Positions 47,701 through 55,700 of a DNA stretch of 64,000 bases are shown in pieces. Position 1 is the first letter of the stretch, and each line of letters begins with the position of its first letter. Below the pieces are notes generated by a model. It was not told the DNA's origin. It searched no databases and was given only the letters and a program-made list of their open reading frames with translations. Source of the stretch: an uncultured Bacilli bacterium. Lineage in GTDB: Bacteria; Bacillota_I; Bacilli_A; RF39; UBA660. Location of the stretch: positions 124,001 to 188,000 of the forward strand of contig CAKOXW010000002.1 of assembly GCA_934130375.1 (NCBI GenBank). The letters run 5' to 3'. A program made the position numbers and the translations under genes.

Positions 47701-47947
47701 ACGATTCATCTACTATACCATTATTAACAAGCAAATGCTTTATAGCATTAATTCTATTAACTCTTCTTGATTTTAATCTTCTGGCTCCTCTAAGTGTTCT
47801 TCTAGTTAAATTTTCTTTAGCATCACGCTCATCAAAAAGTCTTACACCATATTTAATAACGTTATAAGTATCTTTTTCAATAATACCAAAACCAACACTA
47901 GCAACACCTAAATCAAGTCCTAAAATATAATTATTATTTTTTTTCAT
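44759..47947 (-). CDS. cas9: Cas9 nuclease, compact, subtype II-A
   Basis: A 1062-residue Cas9 of the compact size class. RuvC-I is YILGLDLGVASVGFGIIE (Asp12), the arginine-rich bridge helix RRTLRGARRLKSRRVNRINA, RuvC-II SIVIETTRAKN, HNH AYQIEHIIPYAVSFDNSINN (His at about 576), and RuvC-III YYIHHAIDALIIAG (about 717). All catalytic positions appear intact, so it should cut both strands. The ribosome-binding site is aaggagtg. The presence of csn2 places the locus in II-A although the size is closer to the small Staphylococcus-type enzymes. The PAM cannot be read from sequence. Confidence 0.98.
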   Translation of the reverse strand: MKKNNNYILGLDLGVASVGFGIIEKDTYNVIKYGVRLFDERDAKENLTRRTLRGARRLKSRRVNRINAIKHLLVNNGIVDESYLGNDYPKLNNIYEIRVKGLHNKLNNDELANVLINIAKRRGSSLKVAIDENDTDAKKTGSYLSNNSRELLEKKQFICEHQLEKIKTGTKLRDSDNIYKTEDYIKEVKQILSNQGLDEDINKKIIEIISRRRDFSEGPGSEKFPTKYGSYRYNFIDGKYVLEHVNLIDIMRGKCSVFKDEPRIAKNTYTACLFNLLNDLNNIKINNETYITTNQKKEIIDEYINKKGGITVNQLLKYLKVDLDHLTGFRIDKNSKPLITTFDAYKKVLPHVSSVITDNKELFDDVIEILTKTLVVEKRKEELNDLFKTYNVIVDDESINYLCNLTRINGYHSLSKKAMNIIIPELIETNKNQMQIITENNLGKDNKQNIGNKILFNNEYILSPVTKRVHNETIKILNELRKEYGEFDSIVIETTRAKNKLDEKKQFENTQKYFEEQKKKVEELLLEMDKDPTKYNSQTKLKLRLYKEQECKTIYAGLPIDLETLLNDESAYQIEHIIPYAVSFDNSINNKALASAKENYDKRKRSPWGYFSSGKVQECNGPITTWSEFETIVLNNNNFSKKKKMNLLNQEDISKYVNMKDYISRNLNDTSYAIRSIMNTLKDYYKANGIDTKIFTVKGKFTSDFRNKVGLRKDRDYYIHHAIDALIIAGSKNQKIFNKAYQLETLDDITYNKNTGEVIDFNDSPLEDKTFIQFVAKLKDIKCLPEYFSYKVDKKTNRQFADRTIYSTRKYEDGEYVIGKYKDIYGSEGESLKKLFDTGNSNKLLIYRNDIKTYNILKDIYEFYKSEKNPFAKYKEEHGPIRKYSKNGNGPEINQIKYIDKQLGNCIDISSNYSLANSTKRVILDSIKPYRIDIYKSNDGIYKMVTVFRNSIREKEDGTNYIYNYDELKNRKNIQENDKFMFSLNKNDFIEIVKKESNFVGIYTGLKNEKENLLEFKNIEQATNKRITFSINKSILKMIKYNVSPTGKRSKVLKEDLKLEWK

Positions 47948-48136
47948 GGTATCACTCCTTTATTAAAAATTGAAAAACATATTATATTTTAAGTATATCA
48001 AAAAAGAATTCAATTTCATAGCATTTCTTTAACTATGAGTAAATTTGTAGTGCAAGTAATTAATAGATTAACATACTTACTTTGTTATTTAATAAATAAT
48101 TTTTTCTTTTTAATTATGATCAATTTTTGGCAAATA

Positions 48137-48168
48137 AAAAAGTGATTAACTTATCACCTTTTTATAAA
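48137..48168 (-). terminator. Terminator, right copy of the 32-bp repeat
   Basis: It is identical over 32 bp to 41834-41865. It includes the stop codon of the 48162-48590 gene and ends the transcript before the cas9 promoter region. The gap 47948-48136 is AT-rich and holds the cas9 ribosome-binding site and presumably its promoter; I could not pick one -35/-10 pair with confidence. Confidence 0.75.
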
Positions 48169-48590
48169 TATTTCTTAAGTTCATTTAAAGTATTTTCACA
48201 TATATCAACATATTTAGTAACCAAACATTTTATTTTCTTAGGCATTTTTTTATTATTTAAAAGTCTAGTACCCTCAATTATACCCATATTATTTCCTTGC
48301 ATAAATAATTCTGCTATCTTAGAAGTATTATTACTAGATGACACTCTTATCTTAATTCCATACCAAGTCATAATTTTTGTAATTGTGCTTGTTTCATGTG
48401 GTTCTTTATCACTAAACTTAGAATATATTTTTGATATATTTTTTATTATTGAATTATACTCATCTAATTCCCTTTTTAATATTTTTAATAACTTTTTATC
48501 ATTAATATAAGGAAGCACATAATTAATGGAATCAACTCCCATACATGCTCCCTTATTTAATTCGTCCAAAACATTTAAATATTCCTTCAT
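48162..48590 (-). CDS. Small helical-bundle protein, 142 residues
   Basis: An all-helical protein with two long helical pairs (VLDELNKGACMGVDSINYVL, LKRELDEYNSIIKNISKIYS, NTSKIAELFMQGNNMGIIEG, IKCLVTKYVDICENTLNELK). The pattern resembles four-helix, ferritin-like proteins of the DUF2383 kind, but clear metal-binding pairs are not evident. It is the last gene of the cluster with the Hint protein and the large hydrolase, 47 bp downstream of the Hint gene. The function is unknown. Confidence 0.7.
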   Translation of the reverse strand: MKEYLNVLDELNKGACMGVDSINYVLPYINDKKLLKILKRELDEYNSIIKNISKIYSKFSDKEPHETSTITKIMTWYGIKIRVSSSNNTSKIAELFMQGNNMGIIEGTRLLNNKKMPKKIKCLVTKYVDICENTLNELKKYL

Positions 48591-48636
48591 ACAATCCTCC
48601 TAGTAATAGGATGTATGAAATATTACAAAATATACA

Positions 48637-49536
48637 TTAACGTTTATTATGAACCAAAATATTATTCTCAGTTACATAATAATTATGATTATTTTCAACT
48701 TCAATATTATAGAAAGTATCAGTTACTCTTTCACATGATATTGAAGTAATTTTATAAATATTACCTTCATAATCAACTAATTTATTTCCAATTTTTAAAT
48801 CTTTTGCTTCAATAAATTCTAATTTATTATTTAAACTTATACAGATAGGATGCATACTAGTTGCTTCAATTACTATTGAACCAGATATAATAGTATATAA
48901 ATCATCATTTATATCTTTATGTTCAAAAATTTTTATAACTTTAGAATATTCATTTTGGCTTGTTACAAAGTTATAAGACATTACTAAATCATTTACTTTT
49001 ATATTATCAATATCTACATAACCATTATTAGTAAATACTTTTACTCCCTTTTTGAAGCATGCGACAATACTATTATTTGCAGCAGTAAATTGGGCATCAG
49101 GTTTACCATCGTATCCACCGCCCGATTGTGCAGCGGCAGCAGCCGCAGCAGCCGCTGCTTCTTCCGCCAATGCTTCTGCAAGTTCTATCTCTAATGCTGC
49201 TATTCTATTACGTAATTGAGTTGCCTCTTCTTGAAGTACTTCTAATCTTTTTTGTACTCTAGCAATTGCAGATTGAGTTATTGTATTAAATTTATTCAAT
49301 TCATTTACTCTTTCCTCAATTTGTTCTCCTCCGATTGGAACACCATTATCTGTCAACCCTAAAGTCAAAGAATTTATAGCCAAAGAAAGATTAGATGTGC
49401 AACTTGAAACATCATTACTTATTTCGGATAATTTTGCAATTAATTGATTGCATTTTTCTATTTCTTGTTCAACTTTTTTTAATTTTTCTCTAGTAGCAGC
49501 TAATTCAGCTGCTATAGCCGCTGATGATCTTGCCAT
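48637..49536 (-). CDS. Coiled-coil protein ending in a Hint autoprocessing domain
   Basis: A 299-residue protein. Residues 1-125 are coiled coil with a short break near 60-75, similar in style to small helical proteins of type VII secretion loci. Residues 127-136 are ten alanines, followed by a Gly-rich linker. Residues 160-297 form a complete Hint domain: Cys160 as the N-terminal nucleophile (IVACFKKGVKVFT), the TxxH block at 226-229 (EATSMHPICIS), and the end block HNYYVTENNILVHN. Only Lys-Arg follows the final Asn, so there is no C-terminal extein or toxin. There is no signal peptide. Cleavage before Cys160 would release or transfer the N-terminal part through a thioester. This is inferred. 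Confidence 0.85.
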   Translation of the reverse strand: MARSSAAIAAELAATREKLKKVEQEIEKCNQLIAKLSEISNDVSSCTSNLSLAINSLTLGLTDNGVPIGGEQIEERVNELNKFNTITQSAIARVQKRLEVLQEEATQLRNRIAALEIELAEALAEEAAAAAAAAAAQSGGGYDGKPDAQFTAANNSIVACFKKGVKVFTNNGYVDIDNIKVNDLVMSYNFVTSQNEYSKVIKIFEHKDINDDLYTIISGSIVIEATSMHPICISLNNKLEFIEAKDLKIGNKLVDYEGNIYKITSISCERVTDTFYNIEVENNHNYYVTENNILVHNKR

Positions 49537-49550
49537 ATAATCTCTCCTTT

Positions 49551-52500
49551 CTATGTATAATATGGATTAACTTCAGATTTTGAATTATCAACATCACTAC
49601 TGTCATTGTGATATTCTTTATCTTTTTCATTTTCATCATTTTTTTCTACCGTGAATTTTGCTTTAGACATATCATAATCTTCAAAATATTTATCTTCAAC
49701 ATCCTTGTCTACATCTTTATCCTGATATTTATCGTAAAGTTTCTTTCCTGCGATTGCTGCACCAGTAACAGCTGCAGCACCTAACGCAATACCTATAGCA
49801 CTCGCACCACCACTTGATGAAGTAGTGTCATTGTTATTAACACTATTCGTAATATCATTATCAGGTTCTGATGGTGTGATAGGTATTGGCTCAATAATTG
49901 GTTCATCAGGTGTACTTGGAGTATTCGCATTATCCGAATCATCTATTATTGGGATGTCCCAAGCAATATCCGAATCTCCCGTTGGTTTCTTAATAGATGA
50001 ATTCGAACCATTTGATGGTGTACTTGGTTTTGAGGGATTAAATGATCCACCACTTGAACCTCCTCCGGAACTTGATCCTCCGCCGGAACTTGATCCTTCA
50101 CCGGAACTTGATCCTCCACCGGAACTTGAACCTCCGCCGGAACTTGAACCTCCTCCGGAACTTGATCCTCCACCGGAACTTGAACCTCCACCGGAACTTG
50201 ATCCTCCACCGGAACTTGAACCTCCACCGGAACTTGATCCTCCGCCGGAACTTGAACCTCCACCGGAACTTGAACCTCCACCGGAACTTGATCCTCCACC
50301 GGAACTTGAACCTCCACCGGAACTTGAACCTCCACCGGAACTTGAACCTCCGCCGGAACTTGAACCTCCACCGGAACTTGAACCTCCACCGGAACTTGAA
50401 CCTCCGCCGGAACTTGAACCTCCACCGGAACTTGAACCTCCACCGGAACTTGATCCTCCACCGGAGCTTGATCCTCCGCCGGAACTTGAACCTCCACTGG
50501 AACTTGATCCTCCACCGGAACTTGGACCTCCGCCGGAACTTGATCCTCCACCGGAACTTGAACTATTGTTTAAACTTCCTATGTAATAGATACTTTCAAT
50601 TTTTCCGGACAAACCTTTAGCATTGCTGCAATCACCAGTAAATGCAGCATCGGGTTGTAACTTTGTAAATGAATCTCCAACTACAAACTCTAAAATATTT
50701 CCATTTTCCTGACCCGCACTTCCATATGTAAATTGATGATTTGGATCCGTATGTTTATCGGATTTTACATCCGCTGTTACTACATATATTGTACTTATTG
50801 TTCCGTCTTCATTTTTCAAATCTATTTTAAACTTCTCACCAACCTTACCCCCACAGTAATATGTACCTAATGCAACACAATAATACTCCTGTCCATTTGA
50901 ATCTTTATATTTACAAAATCCGTCTACATCTTCATATACATTTCCACTATGTAGAAATCTATATTGATCAGAATTTGTAGAAGTTACTGCTGAAGCATAC
51001 ATCCATCTTTTTATCTCTCTACCATATTCAGGAACAATCATTTCAATAGGATTTTTAGTATTAGGTATAGTCGTTTTGTTTTTCTTTAGCATTTCTATTT
51101 CTTCAATTTTTTTCATAATTGATTCGGAAACATTATATTCACCAACATTTTTATTTTCGTTCCTATAGTTATATTCACCTTTTAATAATTCTTCAGTAGC
51201 CTTACTTAAACCTAATCCACTAGCAATAACTTCTGGAGGTATATAATTATTACAATGCCCATAGGCTTGTGAATCATCACCATATGTAATACCTTCCTTA
51301 ATTTCTATAATATTTCCATTAGCATCATAACCGTAAGTGATAAATTCATTCTCTTTGTTTACTTTTGTTTGGTTACCATAAAAATTATCCATATGTACTA
51401 CATATGCTTCAGAAGGACTATATCCATTTGTTCCTCCTAATTTACGTATATCATCATAATTGTAATAATGAATTCTAAAGCCTTGACCTCTTGTAGTGCT
51501 TGATGTTTCTTCTGCAACATAATAACCATTTGCATCCTTAGAAACAATTGTTAACATATGTGCACCATTCTCACATACTATTATGTCTCCCGCATTACCT
51601 TCTTTAAATCCACTATTAAACGTTCCATCTTCGTTTAAACATTCCTGAATTCTACCATCTTTAACCATTTCATCATGCCAATATGATTTTCCGTCATGTC
51701 CAGACTCAACAATTTCTTTTATAGTTACTGCATACATTTCCTTATTAGCAGCATTATAACCAGAAGCATTCATGCCGGCACATCTCGCAAGGAAATCAAA
51801 GGAATTGTTACAATCCAAAGAAGAAACATATCTACCATCAGTACCTAACATTAATCCATTTTTACCATTTGATTCAAAAGAAGCATTACTATAATCTAGC
51901 ATGTAACCGAAAGAGGTAAATAAACCTATTGCTGCAAAAGCCGCTTTTGCAACACCATCACCAGAATACATTAAATTTTCGTCAACTAGCTTTTGCCCAA
52001 GAGCAGTATTATAATCATCAATAAATTTATTTGCAAACTGTTGTGCTTGATTTGAATCAGTACCGTTTGCAATTAACATGTCAATAAGTGTTTGTTGTAT
52101 ATTTTCAACTGGCCTACTGGTCAATTGTAAATTTCTATAATATCCTGTTGAAGAGAAGTTTGTTGATCCACTTGTATTAACACCCTGCTTTGCAAGTAAT
52201 TCTTGGCATTCGGATGCAACATTTAGAAGTGTTGTTGCATCCAAAGTCCCATTTACAACCATATTAGGAATGACACTTTTCATATTAGAACCCGTAAGGA
52301 TACCATTCTCTACCATTTTACCCATAAAAGATGGAATATACTCTTTTGTCAGCTTACCTGACGCCAAAGCTTCACTTATATATTGTGGAATCATTTCAGC
52401 ATTAGTTCCGTATTTGTCAATGTAATCACTTAATAAACCATCAAGTGGTAACAACTCATTCAAAATTTCACCTAATTTTTGTGGTATTTCAGAAACAGCC

Positions 52501-53507
52501 GTTATTTGTACTAGCGCACCAGATGTCGCCGCTATCCAATCTGATAAGTCCACTTGAACTGCCCCTGCTAATGTAATTGCTTGGCTAATTGATGATGGTG
52601 TATTGCTTACATCTGATGCTGCTTTCTTCGTAAGAGAAATTGCATCTTCTAAATGATCAGGGTCAAATTTAATTCCAACATTAGCAGAAATAGCATTTGA
52701 AGTCATTGCCTTAATACCTGTTTCTGCATCAACATATTCAAATTGACCAGTTTGTGGATTTAACATCTTATATTTATAGTGATCCCTTGCCTGATTAAGA
52801 CTATTTGTATCGCCTGCTAATAAACCAATTAAATTCTCATTAAAGGCGTCTAGTGCAACTGCAGGGTGTCCCTCGCCTTGCGTATATCTATCAGTGTTTT
52901 CAACAATTACAACATTTGTATTTTGAGCAAGTTTTAAAAAGTTTTCATTAGTACTGTAGCCAGGAATATTAGAATCCTCCATCACGATAATAGTTGTACC
53001 ATTATTTTTTAGAGCATTTAAATTTTCACTTGATAAGTTTTGCAAATCTCCACCATTGTATGCACTCTCAAGCAATACAGCAGTTTGAGGTGAGGCATTT
53101 GGATTGGACACAACATATTTAATTGTGCTATTTAATGCCGTAGAAGTACCACCACTCCATCCTATGTTATAGTAATTACTAAATCCTTGTCCGCCACTTA
53201 CAATATTTAAAACATTTGGTAAATTTGTTTCATCCGAACAGCTTGTAATACATACTATTTTATCGGAGTTCTCTTCTTTAATAGAATTTTCTATGACTTT
53301 TGCAATATCTTTTTCAGCAACTCCACTGCTACCGCCAGTGCCTTGATAAAATGCATATGCTTCTGTTGAGCTAGAAAAATTCTCAGGCACATACAAAGTA
53401 AAAAAATCATTACTACTATTTATTTTATAAGAATCACCGATTTGTTCAATCGTAACACCCGAATATTGTTTTGATAATTCTTCATATAAACTTTGTACAG
53501 TCGCCAT
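49551..53507 (-). CDS. Large multidomain surface hydrolase with SSSGGG linker
   Basis: A 1318-residue protein. Residues 1-250 look like an alpha/beta-hydrolase: elbow GWSGG (Ser118), Asp178 (VMEDSNIPG) and His214 (GEGHPAVALDAF) could form a triad. Residues about 280-500 are helical. About 555-700 resembles an NlpC/P60-type cysteine peptidase (LDCNNSFDFLARCAG; His in ENGAHMLTIV). About 870-960 is a beta-barrel-like domain (VALGTYYCGGKVGEKFKIDL). A Ser/Gly linker covers about 981-1153 and a Pro/Asp-rich part 1185-1225. A membrane helix lies at about 1233-1255 and an acidic tail ends the protein. There is no N-terminal signal peptide. It is the first gene of an operon with the Hint protein 15 bp downstream. 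The domain calls are by eye. Confidence 0.7.
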   Translation of the reverse strand: MATVQSLYEELSKQYSGVTIEQIGDSYKINSSNDFFTLYVPENFSSSTEAYAFYQGTGGSSGVAEKDIAKVIENSIKEENSDKIVCITSCSDETNLPNVLNIVSGGQGFSNYYNIGWSGGTSTALNSTIKYVVSNPNASPQTAVLLESAYNGGDLQNLSSENLNALKNNGTTIIVMEDSNIPGYSTNENFLKLAQNTNVVIVENTDRYTQGEGHPAVALDAFNENLIGLLAGDTNSLNQARDHYKYKMLNPQTGQFEYVDAETGIKAMTSNAISANVGIKFDPDHLEDAISLTKKAASDVSNTPSSISQAITLAGAVQVDLSDWIAATSGALVQITAVSEIPQKLGEILNELLPLDGLLSDYIDKYGTNAEMIPQYISEALASGKLTKEYIPSFMGKMVENGILTGSNMKSVIPNMVVNGTLDATTLLNVASECQELLAKQGVNTSGSTNFSSTGYYRNLQLTSRPVENIQQTLIDMLIANGTDSNQAQQFANKFIDDYNTALGQKLVDENLMYSGDGVAKAAFAAIGLFTSFGYMLDYSNASFESNGKNGLMLGTDGRYVSSLDCNNSFDFLARCAGMNASGYNAANKEMYAVTIKEIVESGHDGKSYWHDEMVKDGRIQECLNEDGTFNSGFKEGNAGDIIVCENGAHMLTIVSKDANGYYVAEETSSTTRGQGFRIHYYNYDDIRKLGGTNGYSPSEAYVVHMDNFYGNQTKVNKENEFITYGYDANGNIIEIKEGITYGDDSQAYGHCNNYIPPEVIASGLGLSKATEELLKGEYNYRNENKNVGEYNVSESIMKKIEEIEMLKKNKTTIPNTKNPIEMIVPEYGREIKRWMYASAVTSTNSDQYRFLHSGNVYEDVDGFCKYKDSNGQEYYCVALGTYYCGGKVGEKFKIDLKNEDGTISTIYVVTADVKSDKHTDPNHQFTYGSAGQENGNILEFVVGDSFTKLQPDAAFTGDCSNAKGLSGKIESIYYIGSLNNSSSSGGGSSSGGGPSSGGGSSSSGGSSSGGGSSSGGGSSSGGGSSSGGGSSSGGGSSSGGGSSSGGGSSSGGGSSSGGGSSSGGGSSSGGGSSSGGGSSSGGGSSSGGGSSSGGGSSSGGGSSSGGGSSSGGGSSSGGGSSSGGGSSSGGGSSSGEGSSSGGGSSSGGGSSGGSFNPSKPSTPSNGSNSSIKKPTGDSDIAWDIPIIDDSDNANTPSTPDEPIIEPIPITPSEPDNDITNSVNNNDTTSSSGGASAIGIALGAAAVTGAAIAGKKLYDKYQDKDVDKDVEDKYFEDYDMSKAKFTVEKNDENEKDKEYHNDSSDVDNSKSEVNPYYT
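50047..50565. repeat. 18-bp minisatellite coding for SSSGGG
   Basis: About 28 tandem copies of an 18-bp unit (plus strand: cctccaccggaacttgaa with variants cctccg, gatcct) encode Ser-Ser-Ser-Gly-Gly-Gly in the minus-strand gene. Unit length is a multiple of three, so gain or loss of copies keeps the frame. The local GC content is much higher than that of the surroundings. Confidence 0.97.
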
Positions 53508-53537
53508 ATTTCCAACTCCTATCTATACTATATAAAT

Positions 53538-53566
53538 ATAATACAACAAAATTATAAATAAGTAAA
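53538..53566 (-). promoter_or_regulatory. Promoter of the large surface hydrolase operon
   Basis: On the minus strand TTTACT (53566-53561), 17 bp, then TATTAT (53543-53538), 30 bp before the ATG. A small gtgc/gcac hairpin further upstream (about 53650-53664) may end the preceding transcript. The rest of 53567-53758 holds nothing recognisable. Confidence 0.5.
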
Positions 53567-53758
53567 TATTTTGTAAAGTCGTAATTTCTATTTTTATTCA
53601 AAGCCAGAATCATGATATGTAAAAATTTATTACATGTGAAAAAACCAGTGCATTTTGAGCACCAGCTTTATCAAATTTCATTATCAAGATTTTTAGTCTC
53701 ACCCACTATTTGACAAAGAACCTATAAAACACATTGACCATAAAAACAAATCATAAGA

Positions 53759-54598
53759 CTATTTAACATCAATTAAATAATAAGTACCATCCTCGTTAAT
53801 AAAAGTGAATAAAAGGTGCGGCAATTTATTCCTTTCACTATTAAATATTTCTTCTAATTTGTCTATTTCAAATTTAACGCCAAAAGCATCCTTTTTTATT
53901 CCATAACTTGTATTATAAGCAAAATTTTGCCAATGTTGTCCTTCTTCACACTCTTCGTTACCAAAACAAGAATATACATCATAACTTAAATATGTTATAT
54001 CCACCATAGTCATACCATTTTTTGTTTCAATAGAATTAATTTCATATTTATTATAGGTTTTAACAATAACACCGCTACCAAAATTTGGTTCTAATTGAAT
54101 ATAAACATTTAACTTTTGAGAATAATCATAAAATGGTGTAAAACCTTTTTTTGGATTACCAATAGAACCAAATAATTTTCTATAACTTGCTAAAACATCA
54201 TCATATTTATAACTCCAACGTTTATAATCATTATGCCGACACGAAAACATACTGCTTTCACTTGGTCTATAATCATAAGTCATAAAAGTATCATATGGAA
54301 ATGCATCTTCACATGTGTATATTTCTTCATTATTTTCAGTAAATTCTATGGCTAAACGCAATTTAACTTCATCTGAAAATCCATACTCTTTAATTTCATT
54401 TAACGAGTTAGAATGCCATACAAAATAATTAATACTAAGTAATTTATCTATGTATTCAGAAGCCATTTTTTTATCCATTTTACTAATTTCAGCATCTTTT
54501 TTATGTGATCCATGATTTAACATTATTAAACAAGTACTTAACAATAAAATATCTAATATGCAGATACACATAATAATGTAAAGTGTTTTCTTCTTCAT
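53759..54598 (-). CDS. Membrane-anchored extracytoplasmic protein, 279 residues
   Basis: One N-terminal membrane helix (residues 5-27), then an extracytoplasmic domain with several Cys (YTCEDAFPYDTF, MFSCRHNDYKRW, SCFGNEECEEGQHW) that could form disulphides. LLLSTC resembles a lipobox, but Thr before Cys is unusual, so I prefer a plain anchor. The family is not recognised. It stands upstream of the surface hydrolase on the same strand, with a 251-bp gap containing a promoter, so it is a separate unit. Confidence 0.7.
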   Translation of the reverse strand: MKKKTLYIIMCICILDILLLSTCLIMLNHGSHKKDAEISKMDKKMASEYIDKLLSINYFVWHSNSLNEIKEYGFSDEVKLRLAIEFTENNEEIYTCEDAFPYDTFMTYDYRPSESSMFSCRHNDYKRWSYKYDDVLASYRKLFGSIGNPKKGFTPFYDYSQKLNVYIQLEPNFGSGVIVKTYNKYEINSIETKNGMTMVDITYLSYDVYSCFGNEECEEGQHWQNFAYNTSYGIKKDAFGVKFEIDKLEEIFNSERNKLPHLLFTFINEDGTYYLIDVK

Positions 54599-54896
54599 AA
54601 AATATCTCCTTTATTATAATATAATATATTATATCATAAAACTCCTCTATTATATAATGAAGCAAGGTGTTATTTGCTACATTTTACTGAATTTTACATT
54701 TAAAACCCCACTTCCTTTTTTGATCTTTTGGACTTTACTTTTGAAATTACATAAGAGTGTATTTAAGGGGGCATGGTCATAAAATTAGTTTATTAATTCA
54801 TTTAAAAAATTTCATTTTATTTCTTGAACAACAAAAAAAATAACTTTTATATTTGTAATTTATTACATAAAATCGAAATCAACTTTTTATTAAATT
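54599..54896. other. AT-rich intergenic region without recognised features
   Basis: The 298 bp between the tmRNA 3' end and the 279-residue protein gene contain no convincing reading frame. A T-rich stretch follows the tmRNA on the minus strand. I see nothing else. Confidence 0.6.
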
Positions 54897-55240
54897 TGGT
54901 GGAGCTGAGGAGATTTGAACTCCTGTCCAAAAATGCTTGTATATAAACTTCTACAAGTTTAGTTTATTTTTAACTTCACTAAAAACATAAAATAAACAAA
55001 TAAATTTTTAGCTAGATTGCTTAAAATTCATTATCTAACACAATCAATTAAATAATATATCTTGCTTTATAAAGCCTAGTTATTCGTCACAAGAAAAACA
55101 AATAGTAGACTGCCTTCTTTAAATTAAGCGAAAGCTAATTGATTTCTGTTTCCAGATATTTTTTTTTTTGGATTTGACGCATGCCTTACGACTTGCAATT
55201 CATATCAATAACATTTCTGTCAAAACCATTAAACAGCCCC
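54897..55240 (-). ncRNA. ssrA: tmRNA (transfer-messenger RNA)
   Basis: The 5' end GGGGCTG pairs over seven positions with CAGCTCC before the 3' ACCA. The T-arm ggag-ttcaaat-ctcc precedes the 3' acceptor strand, and CCA is encoded (54899-54897). The length is 344 nt. A tag frame at 55153-55124 reads GNRNQLAFA followed by TAA. The resume codon GGA is chosen by comparison with the Bacillus pattern (AAUAUnnCU before it). The AFA end resembles tags of Mollicutes relatives. The gene lies directly downstream of smpB, whose product it needs to rescue stalled ribosomes. Confidence 0.96.
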
Positions 55241-55248
55241 ATGCTTTA

Positions 55249-55286
55249 ATTATAGCAAAAAAGACTAATATTTCATAGTCTTTTTA
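55249..55286 (-). promoter_or_regulatory. smpB terminator and tmRNA promoter, overlapping
   Basis: gacta / tagtc with A and T runs (about 55257-55286) forms a terminator around the smpB stop. TATAAT at 55254-55249 stands 8 bp before the tmRNA 5' end. A clear -35 box would fall within the hairpin and is weak. Confidence 0.55.
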
Positions 55287-55699
55287 TTATATTTATCTAT
55301 ATCTCTTTCTTTTATTGTTTCTTTTTTATCGTAGTTTTTCTTACCCCTACATACTCCAATAGTAATTTTAGCAAGTCCTCTATTGAAATAAAGTTTTAAA
55401 GGTATTAGCGTATATCCTTCAATATTAATCTTATCTCTCATTTTATATATTTCTTTTTTGTTTGCAAGAAGTTTTCTAGTTCTTGTTTCATCATGATTAA
55501 ATATACTACTATTTTCATACTTTGAAATATGCATATTAAGTATAAATAATTCATCATTTTTAATAATTGCATAACTATCTTTCAAGTTAGCTTTGCCATC
55601 TCTAATAGATTTTATTTCTGAACCCTTTAAAACAATACCGCACTCATATGTATCATATATAAAATAATCAAACTTTGCTTTTCTATTAAGTATTTCCAT
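55265..55699 (-). CDS. smpB: SsrA-binding protein SmpB
   Basis: A 144-residue protein with the complete SmpB pattern: NRKAKFDYFIYDTYECGIVL, KGSEIKSIRDGKANLKDSY, HISKYENSSIFNHDETRTRK, LIPLKLYFNRGLAKITIGVC and a basic tail. It escorts alanyl-tmRNA into stalled ribosomes. It starts 2 bp after the CapA-like gene stop and is followed by ssrA, the usual rnr-smpB-ssrA order with one inserted gene. Confidence 0.96.
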   Translation of the reverse strand: MEILNRKAKFDYFIYDTYECGIVLKGSEIKSIRDGKANLKDSYAIIKNDELFILNMHISKYENSSIFNHDETRTRKLLANKKEIYKMRDKINIEGYTLIPLKLYFNRGLAKITIGVCRGKKNYDKKETIKERDIDKYNKKTMKY

Positions 55700-55700
55700 A

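Noticed and set aside
48127..48510. 127-codon plus-strand frame near the CRISPR locus
   Set aside because: It is antisense to the 142-residue helical protein and starts inside the terminator.
49825..50620. Long plus-strand frames coding for PPPELE- and NLHRNL-type repeats
   Set aside because: They are antisense readings of the SSSGGG minisatellite. Tandem repeats stay open in several frames, and there is no start context.
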